Below are positions 56,300 through 64,000 of a stretch of 64,000 bases of DNA, in pieces. The notes under the pieces are model-generated. The model was given only the letters and a program-made list of their open reading frames with translations. It was not told where the DNA came from and did not search any database. Positions within the stretch are counted from its first letter, which is position 1, and each line of letters starts with the position of its first letter. The translations under genes were made by a program, and so were the position numbers. This DNA is from Pseudomonas cedrina subsp. cedrina (GTDB taxonomy: Bacteria; Pseudomonadota; Gammaproteobacteria; Pseudomonadales; Pseudomonadaceae): positions 248,001 through 312,000 of the forward strand of contig NZ_MNPW01000003.1 of the NCBI RefSeq assembly GCF_001983175.1, written 5' to 3'.

Positions 56300-56797
56300 A
56301 ACGGGTCTTTTCCTGCGCCTTTAGCGCGTCCATCTGTTGAATGACTGTAAATACTGCCCAATCCGAGCAATTGAAAAATGAAGGAGCGTCGTTGCATCTA
56401 CTTTTTAACATTGGGCGACGGCTGGATGAAATGACGAAAGCGCCACAATGCCCGCATTGTACGGGTTTGTGCCGGCGATGCCACGCCCCTCGCCCTTCAC
56501 CCGGCAGCCCAGCGAATCTGCTCACACGACAGGTTCAATTTGAGCATGCATTGTCTTTGCTGACAAAGGCTTATGAGCTGTTTTTATCAATCCGCTCCAG
56601 CTTGGCAAATGGCCTGCATGGAACAGACCCGATTACGACCACGTCCCCGGCACGGAGTTGCAGACACACCCGCTCACGCTAATACACGCCAATGGCGGAT
56701 TCGGGCTGGCCCGATGGCGCCATGTCGACAATAATCAGCACTGCGCAGGCAGGTGTCATACCTGCCACTCCCCTCCCCTTCCGTAAGCCTGGATGCC
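56300..56797. other. ~500-bp gap upstream of ftsK and aat
   Basis: Divergent intergenic region that must contain the ftsK and aat promoters. Frames at 56341-56682 (plus) and 56274-56525 (minus) have no ribosome site or domain content, so neither is annotated. Confidence 0.6.
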
Positions 56798-57478
56798 ATG
56801 CTGACCTGGTTACAACGCGACTCCCTGACGTTTCCTCCGCTGGCCAAGGCTCTGCGCGAACCCAATGGCCTGCTTGCCGCCGGTGGCGACTTGTCGGCCG
56901 AGCGGCTGGTGCAAGCCTACCGCCATGGCTGCTTCCCCTGGTTCTCCGAGGGTCAGCCGATCCTCTGGTGGTCGCCCGACCCGCGCACCGTCATATTCCC
57001 CGACGAACTGCATGTTTCCCGCAGCCTGGGCAAACTATTGCGCCAGCAGCGCTACCAGGTGACCTTCGACCAGGACTTCGCCGCCGTCATCCAGGCCTGC
57101 GCCGCGCCCCGCACCTATGCCGACGGCACCTGGATCACCGAGGGCATCCAGAGCGCCTACCTGGCCCTGCATCAGCGCGGCTACGCCCATTCGGTAGAGG
57201 TCTGGGACGACGGCGAGTTGGTGGGCGGCCTGTATGGCCTGGCAATGGGCCAATTGTTTTTCGGCGAATCCATGTTCAGCCGCGCCGACAACGCCTCGAA
57301 ATTCGGCTTTGCCACGCTGACCCGTCAACTACAGGCCTGGGGCTTTGTACTGATCGACTGCCAGATGCCCAACGACCACCTGCACAGCCTGGGTGCCCGT
57401 GCCATCTCCCGCAGCGACTTCGCCGGCTTGCTGCGCGACCACCTGGACCAACCCAACGCCGGACCGTGGGTTTCCTAG
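56798..57478 (+). CDS. aat: Leucyl/phenylalanyl-tRNA-protein transferase
   Basis: 226 residues from ATG 56798. [44 protein letters not shown] and [19 protein letters not shown] are Aat signatures. Adds Leu or Phe to N-terminal Arg/Lys of proteins, marking them for ClpS-ClpAP. Confidence 0.96.
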   Translation: MLTWLQRDSLTFPPLAKALREPNGLLAAGGDLSAERLVQAYRHGCFPWFSEGQPILWWSPDPRTVIFPDELHVSRSLGKLLRQQRYQVTFDQDFAAVIQACAAPRTYADGTWITEGIQSAYLALHQRGYAHSVEVWDDGELVGGLYGLAMGQLFFGESMFSRADNASKFGFATLTRQLQAWGFVLIDCQMPNDHLHSLGARAISRSDFAGLLRDHLDQPNAGPWVS

Positions 57479-57534
57479 GCGACTTTCGCGCTCCTGGCTT
57501 ACACTTATTTCAAAGCTTATCCCGAGGGTTGATC

Positions 57535-58242
57535 ATGACCGAGTTGGCGCGCTTGAAGTTTTATGCCACTCAACCCCACTCTTGCAGCTATCTGCCCGAC
57601 GAGCAGGCCACCACGCTGTTCCTCGACCCCAGCCAGCCTATGGACGTGCATGTGTACGCCGATCTGTCGGAAATGGGCTTTCGGCGCAGCGGCGATCATC
57701 TGTACCGGCCTCACTGCCAAAACTGTAATGCCTGCGTCCCGGCACGTATTCCCGTGGCGCAGTTTCTGCCGGACCGCAACCAGAAACGCATTCTCAAGCG
57801 CAACGCCGACCTGACGGTGACGTCGACCAGGCCGCGCTTCACCGAAGAGTGTTTCGACCTTTATCAGCGCTACATCGAGCAACGCCACGCCGACGGCGAT
57901 ATGTTCCCGCCCAGCCGCGACCAGTTTTCCACGTTCCTGGTGCGCGACCTGCCGTTCTCGCGCTTCTACGAGTTTCGCGCAGCGGGCCGACTGGTGGCCG
58001 TCGCCGTGACCGATCTGCTGCCTAACGGGCTGTCGGCGGTCTACACCTTCTATGAGCCCACCGAAGAACGCCGCAGCCTGGGACGCTTCGCCATCCTCTG
58101 GCAAATTGGCGAGGCCTTGCGCCTGGAACTGGAGGCGGTGTACCTGGGTTACTGGATCAAAAACTGCAAAAAAATGAATTACAAGACCCAATATCGGCCT
58201 ATAGAACTGCTGATTAATCAAAGATGGGTCACGCTTAACTAG
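57535..58242 (+). CDS. bpt: Aspartate/glutamate leucyltransferase
   Basis: 235 residues from ATG 57535. ATE-like N-terminal domain with a Cys cluster ([18 protein letters not shown]) and C-terminal domain with [20 protein letters not shown] and [20 protein letters not shown]. Transfers Leu to N-terminal Asp/Glu, feeding the same N-degron pathway as Aat. Confidence 0.95.
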
Positions 58243-58342
58243 AACCCCTTGGCTTGAACACCCTTTTTCGGGCACAATGCACGCCGCTTTTGCCTGGCGC
58301 AGTTGCACCGGGCCATTCACTGGATACCGAGGGCTTTACTGC

Positions 58343-58561
58343 ATGTCGAAAGAAGACAGCTTCGAAATGGAAGGCACTGTCGTCGACACCCTGCCCAACA
58401 CCATGTTTCGTGTGGAGTTGGAAAATGGGCACGTCGTAACCGCGCATATCTCCGGCAAGATGCGCAAGAACTACATTCGTATTCTTACCGGTGACAAAGT
58501 GCGCGTCGAGCTGACGCCCTATGACTTGAGCAAAGGGCGCATCACTTACCGCGCTCGTTAA
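58343..58561 (+). CDS. infA: Translation initiation factor IF-1
   Basis: 72 residues, S1/OB fold ([60 protein letters not shown]). Binds the ribosomal A site during initiation. Own terminator follows. Confidence 0.98.
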
Positions 58562-58576
58562 GCAAGTCAATACAAG

Positions 58577-58604
58577 ACGCCCGGTTATGCCGGGCGTTTT
58601 TGTG
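58577..58604 (+). terminator. infA terminator
   Basis: ACGCCCGGTTATGCCGGGCGT followed by TTTTTG, 15 bp after the stop. Confidence 0.95.
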
Positions 58605-58631
58605 TGTGCGCTATTCAAGAATCACCGCTTG

Positions 58632-58790
58632 ACCCTGTGGGAGATGTATCTACACATCTTTTAAGAGCGTAGGAGCATTTGTAGTGAGCGGGCTTGTGTA
58701 GATGCTTATGCTGCGATAGCGGTGGATCAGGGAAAAATTCCTTGCTGACACTCCGCTATCGCAGGCAAACCAGCTCCCACATTTGATCTC
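58632..58790. repeat. Composite of REP halves
   Basis: Contains TGTGGGAG, GTAGTGAGCGGGCTTGTGTAG, CTGCGATAGCGG/CCGCTATCGCAG and CAGCTCCCACA in an inverted arrangement, i.e. fragments of two REP types. Confidence 0.7.
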
Positions 58791-58822
58791 CATTGTCTTG
58801 GCGATCGCATTTTCAAGACAGC

Positions 58823-58851
58823 AAAAAGGCGCCTTTCGGCGCCTTTTTGTT
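58823..58851 (-). terminator. clpA terminator (bidirectional)
   Basis: AAAAAGGCGCCTTTCGGCGCCTTTTT: 10-bp stem with tracts on both sides, 15 bp from the clpA stop. Confidence 0.93.
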
Positions 58852-58865
58852 ATTGCAGCAATCGA

Positions 58866-61136
58866 TCAGGCCATTTCAGCCGTGGTTTCGAAATCGAAGG
58901 TCAGCTCGCCGTCCTTCAGGTCGATGTGCACCACGCCACCATGGTCGGACAGCTCGCCAAACAGGATCTCTTCGGCCAATGGCCGCTTGATCTTGTCCTG
59001 GATCAGACGCGCCATCGGGCGTGCGCCCATTGCCGCGTCGTAGCCGCCCTCGGCAATCCAGCTGCGCGCCGCTTCCGACACTTCCAACTGCACGCGCTTG
59101 TCTTCCAATTGCGCCTGAAGCTCGGTGAGGAACTTGTCCACCACGCTTTTGATGACCTCATGGCTGAGGCGACCAAACTGGATAATGGTGTCCAGACGGT
59201 TGCGGAACTCCGGCGTGAAGCTCTTCTTGATCACTTCCATCGCATCCGAAGAGTGATCCTGATGGCTGAACCCGATCGAAGCGCGTGCGGCCGTTTCGGC
59301 ACCGGCGTTGGTGGTCATGATCACGATCACGTTGCGGAAGTCCGCTTTGCGCCCGTTGTTGTCGGTCAGGGTACCGTGGTCCATCACCTGCAGCAGCAGG
59401 TTGAAGACTTCGGGGTGAGCCTTCTCGATTTCATCGAGCAGCAACACGCAGTGCGGCTGCTTGGTGATCGCTTCGGTCAACAGGCCGCCCTGGTCGAAAC
59501 CGACATAGCCCGGAGGCGCACCGATCAGGCGCGACACGGTGTGGCGCTCCATGTATTCGGACATGTCGAAACGGACCAGTTCAATGCCCATGGCCTTGGC
59601 CAATTGCCGCGCCGCTTCGGTCTTGCCGACGCCGGTCGGGCCGGCAAACAGGAACGAACCCACCGGCTTGTCCGGCGACTTGAGGCCGGCGCGCGACAGC
59701 TTGATCGCAGTGGACAGCGCATCGATGGCCGCATCCTGGCCGAACACGGTCAGCTTGAGGTCGCGTTCCAGGTTACGCAACAACTCCTTATCGGAACTGT
59801 TGACGTGTTTAGGCGGAATACGCGCAATTTTCGCCACGATGTCCTCGACCTGTTGCACGTCGATGCGTTTCACACGCTTCTCGACCGGCTGCAGGCGCTG
59901 GTAGGCACCCGCCTCGTCGATCACGTCGATCGCCTTGTCCGGCATGTGCCGGTCATTGATATAGCGCGACGCCAGCTCAGCCGCCGCACGCAGGGCTTCA
60001 TCGGTGTATTCGATGCCATGGTGCGCCTCGAAACGGCCCTTGAGCCCGCGCAGGATGCCGATGGTGTCTTCGACCGAAGGCTCGGACACGTCGACCTTCT
60101 GGAAACGACGCGCCAAGGCACGGTCTTTCTCGAAGATGCCGCGGAATTCCTGGAACGTGGTCGAACCAATGCAGCGGATATCACCCGACGACAACAATGG
60201 CTTGAGCAGGTTGGACGCGTCCATCACCCCACCGGATGCCGCGCCGGCACCAATGATGGTGTGGATTTCGTCGATGAACAGGATCGCCTGCGGGCGTTTT
60301 TTCAGCTCGCCGAGCAGCGCCTTGAAGCGCTTCTCGAAATCGCCACGGTACTTGGTCCCGGCAAGCAAGGCGCCCAGGTCAAGGGAGTAGACGACGCTGT
60401 TGGCTAGCAGGTCCGGCACCTGGTTATCCACGATGCGCTTGGCCAGGCCTTCGGCAATCGCGGTTTTACCTACGCCCGCTTCACCGACCAGCAACGGGTT
60501 GTTCTTGCGACGACGCGCGAGGATCTGCGCTACGCGCTCAACTTCCAGCTCGCGCCCCACGAGCGGGTCAATCCGCCCCTGGCGCGCCAGTTCATTGAGG
60601 TTGCTGGCATAGGCATCCAGTGGGTTGCTTGAAGAAGAAGACTCACCGCCCTCGTCGTCCTGCATTTCCTGTTCACCCTCGGAATGATCGCCGTGCCCGG
60701 GCACCTTGGAGATACCGTGGGCGATGTAGTTCACGACATCAATACGGGCAACGCTCTGCTGCTTAAGCAGGAACACTGCCTGGCTTTCCTGCTCGCTGAA
60801 GATCGCCACCAGCACATTGGCGCCTGTGACTTCGCGCTTGCCGGAGCTCTGCACGTGGAACACTGCACGCTGAAGCACGCGTTGAAAGCCCAGCGTCGGC
60901 TGGGTTTCACGGTCTTCATCGTGAACGGGAATAAGTGGCGTAGTGGAGTCGATAAATTCCTGCAGGTCATGCTTGAGCTTATCGAGATTGGCGCCGCACG
61001 CGCGTAGAACGGTGGCGGCAGCTTCGTTATCCAAAAGTGCCAGCAGCAGGTGCTCGACGGTCATGAATTCATGACGCTTCGAACGAGCCTCCTTGAAGGC
61101 AAGATTGAGGGTGACTTCGAGCTCGCGGTTTAACAT
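58866..61136 (-). CDS. clpA: ClpA, ATPase of the ClpAP protease
   Basis: 756 residues: N-domain repeats ([20 protein letters not shown]), AAA-1 with Walker [21 protein letters not shown] near 215, AAA-2 with Walker [21 protein letters not shown] near 495, and a C-terminal ClpB-D2-like small domain. Unfolds N-degron and other substrates for ClpP. 29 bp downstream of clpS. Confidence 0.98.
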   Translation of the reverse strand: MLNRELEVTLNLAFKEARSKRHEFMTVEHLLLALLDNEAAATVLRACGANLDKLKHDLQEFIDSTTPLIPVHDEDRETQPTLGFQRVLQRAVFHVQSSGKREVTGANVLVAIFSEQESQAVFLLKQQSVARIDVVNYIAHGISKVPGHGDHSEGEQEMQDDEGGESSSSSNPLDAYASNLNELARQGRIDPLVGRELEVERVAQILARRRKNNPLLVGEAGVGKTAIAEGLAKRIVDNQVPDLLANSVVYSLDLGALLAGTKYRGDFEKRFKALLGELKKRPQAILFIDEIHTIIGAGAASGGVMDASNLLKPLLSSGDIRCIGSTTFQEFRGIFEKDRALARRFQKVDVSEPSVEDTIGILRGLKGRFEAHHGIEYTDEALRAAAELASRYINDRHMPDKAIDVIDEAGAYQRLQPVEKRVKRIDVQQVEDIVAKIARIPPKHVNSSDKELLRNLERDLKLTVFGQDAAIDALSTAIKLSRAGLKSPDKPVGSFLFAGPTGVGKTEAARQLAKAMGIELVRFDMSEYMERHTVSRLIGAPPGYVGFDQGGLLTEAITKQPHCVLLLDEIEKAHPEVFNLLLQVMDHGTLTDNNGRKADFRNVIVIMTTNAGAETAARASIGFSHQDHSSDAMEVIKKSFTPEFRNRLDTIIQFGRLSHEVIKSVVDKFLTELQAQLEDKRVQLEVSEAARSWIAEGGYDAAMGARPMARLIQDKIKRPLAEEILFGELSDHGGVVHIDLKDGELTFDFETTAEMA

Positions 61137-61165
61137 AGCTTCACCTCATACCCAAGTGGTCGGCG

Positions 61166-61534
61166 TTAACCGTCCTTCTCGATTTCACAGAGTAGCGGAT
61201 GCTGGCTTTCCCTGGCGTACTGGTTGACCTGCATGGCCTTTGTCTCGGCGATGTCGCGGGTAAACACTCCACATACTGCCCGTCCTTCTGTGTGAACGGC
61301 CAGCATTACCTTGGTCGCCAACTCGCGGTTCAGGTTAAAAAACACCTCGAGCACTTCGACCACGAAATCCATCGGTGTGTAGTCATCGTTGAACAAAACC
61401 ACCTTGTACATCGGCGGCGCCTGTAGAGCAGGCTTGGCCTCCTGAACAGCAATGCCTGCAGAACCGTGGTCATCATGTTCCTGATCCGGTCGATCCTGAT
61501 TGAATGTTAGTCGAATCTGGCTGTTTGCATGCAT
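61166..61534 (-). CDS. clpS: ClpS adaptor
   Basis: 122 residues. Core [20 protein letters not shown] and [20 protein letters not shown] form the N-degron pocket. Recognises Leu, Phe, Tyr and Trp N-termini, including those made by Aat and Bpt, and docks on the ClpA N-domain. Divergent from cspD; 61535-61758 is their shared promoter region. Confidence 0.97.
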   Translation of the reverse strand: MHANSQIRLTFNQDRPDQEHDDHGSAGIAVQEAKPALQAPPMYKVVLFNDDYTPMDFVVEVLEVFFNLNRELATKVMLAVHTEGRAVCGVFTRDIAETKAMQVNQYARESQHPLLCEIEKDG

Positions 61535-61758
61535 GGAAAGAAAGGTTCGTCAGTGGTTCAATTACAGTGGTGGGGGCGACCTGTCAGAATTTCAACTCTG
61601 ACCGGCCGGTCGCCTTGACTATCGGCGAAACGGTGTTACAACCAATAGAACCCACAGTGGGTAAAAAAGGTCCGCGCAGTCAACCTTATTTATTCGGGTT
61701 AGGACGGATAAACTGGATGATACTCCAGTGATGGAGTCTGGTGCAGAGGGATATGGGT

Positions 61759-62046
61759 ATGTTAAGTGGCAAGGTCAAGTGGTTCAACAATGCCAAGGGT
61801 TACGGCTTCATTATTGAGGACGGCAAGAGCGAGGACCTTTTTGCGCATTACTCGGCAATCGCAATGGATGGCTACAAAACGCTGAAGGCGGGTCAGCCGG
61901 TATCCTTTGAGGTTATCCAGGGCCCCAAGGGTTTGCATGCGACAAATATCATGGCGGCAGCCGAACTCAATACAACACAGGAGCCAAGCGCTAAAAACCG
62001 CACTTCGGTCAATGTGAAAAAATCGGCAACGCAAGTGGAGTCGTAG
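61759..62046 (+). CDS. cspD: Cold-shock-domain protein CspD
   Basis: 95 residues from ATG 61759 (AGAGGG upstream). RNP1 KGYGFI and RNP2-like DLFAHYSAI in a cold-shock domain, plus a C-terminal polar tail. CspD binds single-stranded DNA and slows replication in stationary phase in E. coli. Confidence 0.95.
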   Translation: MLSGKVKWFNNAKGYGFIIEDGKSEDLFAHYSAIAMDGYKTLKAGQPVSFEVIQGPKGLHATNIMAAAELNTTQEPSAKNRTSVNVKKSATQVES

Positions 62047-62070
62047 ACCGTTGCGCCAGGCCTGAACGGT

Positions 62071-62113
62071 AAAAAACCGCCCACCCTGAATTATCAGGAT
62101 GGTCGGTTTTTTC
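62071..62113. terminator. Bidirectional terminator between cspD and icd
   Basis: AAAAAACCG..CACCCTGAATTATCAGGATGG..CGGTTTTTT, serving convergent genes. Confidence 0.92.
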
Positions 62114-62121
62114 ACAACTGC

Positions 62122-63378
62122 TTACATGTGTTTGATTAGCGCATCACCGAAGCCCGACGACGACACCAGCGTCGCACCGTCCATCAGACGCTCGAAATCA
62201 TAGGTCACGGTCTTCGCCGAAATGGCGCCATTGGTGCCCTTGATAATCAAATCCGCCGCCTCGACCCAGCCCATGTGACGCAGCATCATCTCGGCTGACA
62301 GGATCAACGAACCCGGATTGACCTGATCCTTGCCCGCATATTTAGGCGCAGTGCCATGGGTCGCTTCGAACATCGCCACGGTGTCGGACAGGTTGGCACC
62401 CGGCGCGATACCGATGCCGCCCACCTCCGCCGCCAGCGCATCGGACAGGTAGTCGCCGTTCAGGTTGAGGGTCGCGATCACGTCGTATTCGGCCGGACGC
62501 AGCAGGATCTGCTGGAGCATCGCGTCGGCAATGGCGTCCTTGACCACCACATTCTTGCCGGTCCTGGGGTTCTTGAACTGCATCCACGGGCCACCGTCGA
62601 GCAGCGTGGCACCGAACTCTTCGGCCGCCACTTCGTAGGCCCATTCCTTGAAGGCGCCCTCGGTGAACTTCATGATGTTGCCTTTGTGCACGATGGTGAG
62701 CGACTCACGGTCGTTATCCACCACATATTGCAGGGCCTTGCGCGCGAGGCGCTTGGTGCCCTCCTTGGAGACCGGCTTCACGCCTATCCCGCAATCCTGG
62801 TCGAAACGGATCTTGGTGACGCCCATTTCTTCCTTCAGGAACTTGATCACCTTGATCGCCTCGGGCGAGCCGGCCTTCCACTCGATCCCGGCGTAGATGT
62901 CCTCGGAGTTCTCGCGGAAAATGGTCATGTCCACATCGCCGGGCTTCTTGACCGGGCTGGGCACGCCTTCAAACCAGCGCACCGGGCGCAGGCAGACATA
63001 AAGGTCGAGTTGCTGGCGCAGGGCCACGTTCAGCGAGCGGATACCGCCGCCGACGGGCGTGGTCAGCGGGCCCTTGATGGACACCACGTAATCCTTGACC
63101 GCATCCAGGGTTTCCTGGGGCAGCCAGGTGTCCTGGTCGTAGACTTGAGTCGCTTTTTCGCCGGCGTAAACCTCCATCCACGAGATTTTTCGCTTGCCGC
63201 CGTAGGCCTTTTCAACAGCAGCGTCGACCACCTTGATCATCACCGGGCTGATGTCGACGCCAATACCGTCACCTTCAATGTAGGGGATGATCGGTTGGTC
63301 AGGAACATTGAGAGAATGGTCTGCATTGACGGTGATTTTGTCGCCGACTGCCGGAACCTGAATCTTCTTGTATCCCAT
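62122..63378 (-). CDS. icd: Isocitrate dehydrogenase, NADP-dependent (dimeric)
   Basis: 418 residues from ATG 63378 (GGAG 6 nt upstream). Substrate loop [24 protein letters not shown]-type region [20 protein letters not shown], and [20 protein letters not shown]. Oxidises isocitrate to 2-oxoglutarate in the TCA cycle. Divergent from a second, unrelated isocitrate dehydrogenase. Confidence 0.97.
   Translation of the reverse strand: MGYKKIQVPAVGDKITVNADHSLNVPDQPIIPYIEGDGIGVDISPVMIKVVDAAVEKAYGGKRKISWMEVYAGEKATQVYDQDTWLPQETLDAVKDYVVSIKGPLTTPVGGGIRSLNVALRQQLDLYVCLRPVRWFEGVPSPVKKPGDVDMTIFRENSEDIYAGIEWKAGSPEAIKVIKFLKEEMGVTKIRFDQDCGIGVKPVSKEGTKRLARKALQYVVDNDRESLTIVHKGNIMKFTEGAFKEWAYEVAAEEFGATLLDGGPWMQFKNPRTGKNVVVKDAIADAMLQQILLRPAEYDVIATLNLNGDYLSDALAAEVGGIGIAPGANLSDTVAMFEATHGTAPKYAGKDQVNPGSLILSAEMMLRHMGWVEAADLIIKGTNGAISAKTVTYDFERLMDGATLVSSSGFGDALIKHM

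Positions 63379-64000
<622 letters not shown>

Noticed and set aside
53870..56344. An 824-codon plus-strand open frame
   Set aside because: Antisense shadow of ftsK, composed of His/Gly/Gln-rich sequence typical of such shadows.
56300..56797. Missing trxB between ftsK and aat
   Set aside because: Some pseudomonads have thioredoxin reductase here and others elsewhere, so its absence is not evidence of deletion.

Overview
The window comes from a fluorescent pseudomonad, most like the Pseudomonas fluorescens group. The evidence is the core gene content and order (murB, ptpA-type phosphatase, kdsB, ycaR, lpxK, exbD/exbB, comEC; gacS with a GTG start; tusDCBE; cysG, serS, crcB, rarA, lolA, ftsK; aat, bpt, infA, clpA, clpS, cspD, icd and a second monomeric isocitrate dehydrogenase), a GC-rich backbone, and many REP/REPIN palindromes built on the GTGGGAGC..GCTTGCC or GTAGTGAGCGGGCTTG theme.

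Layout. (1) Positions 1-8.1 kb are lineage-specific chromosome: a truncated TonB-dependent receptor, two lipoproteins, a small DMT/SMR-like membrane protein, a glycine-zipper secreted protein, a CigR/RcnB-like protein and small conserved proteins. A 180-bp piece carrying the 3' end of the cigR-like gene is duplicated. (2) Positions 8.2-13.7 kb are a mosaic. Decayed plus-strand prophage genes (a zinc-ribbon protein, a shattered phage-type C5 cytosine methyltransferase and gene ends) alternate with lower-GC minus-strand cargo genes, including a putAbiC-type abortive-infection candidate that abuts a 5'-truncated RDD gene. (3) Positions 13.73-26.11 kb are a clear integrated island. It is bounded by 111-bp direct repeats that include 63 nt of the 3' end of tRNA-Ser(UGA), and a tyrosine integrase lies next to the intact tRNA. 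Cargo: a DUF4760 membrane protein, a GrlR-family protein, an HNH-like gene cut by an IS3-family element, a periplasmic two-repeat Ltp-family protein (relatives include phage superinfection-exclusion lipoproteins), a series of small minus-strand genes separated by a recurring hairpin element, a protein made of six nearly identical 62-residue repeats, a decayed second recombinase and a Dam-type adenine methylase. (4) Positions 26.2-64 kb are ordinary core genome: cell envelope synthesis, competence-type DNA uptake, the global two-component regulator GacS, tRNA modification (ttcA, tusDCBE), the N-degron/Clp proteolysis cluster (aat, bpt, clpA, clpS) and the TCA-cycle isocitrate dehydrogenases.

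How genes work together: TusD, TusC, TusB and TusE relay sulfur for tRNA wobble-uridine 2-thiolation. Aat and Bpt tag N-termini that ClpS delivers to ClpA. KdsB and LpxK act in lipopolysaccharide assembly beside MurB. The tRNA-Ser island and the remnant mosaic to its left look like successive insertions at the same tRNA gene, with several anti-phage or phage-competition candidates as cargo. The most unusual structures are the cassette-like array at 18.3-22.7 kb and the 6 x 186-bp repeat gene inside it. All assignments are from reading sequence; no database search was possible.
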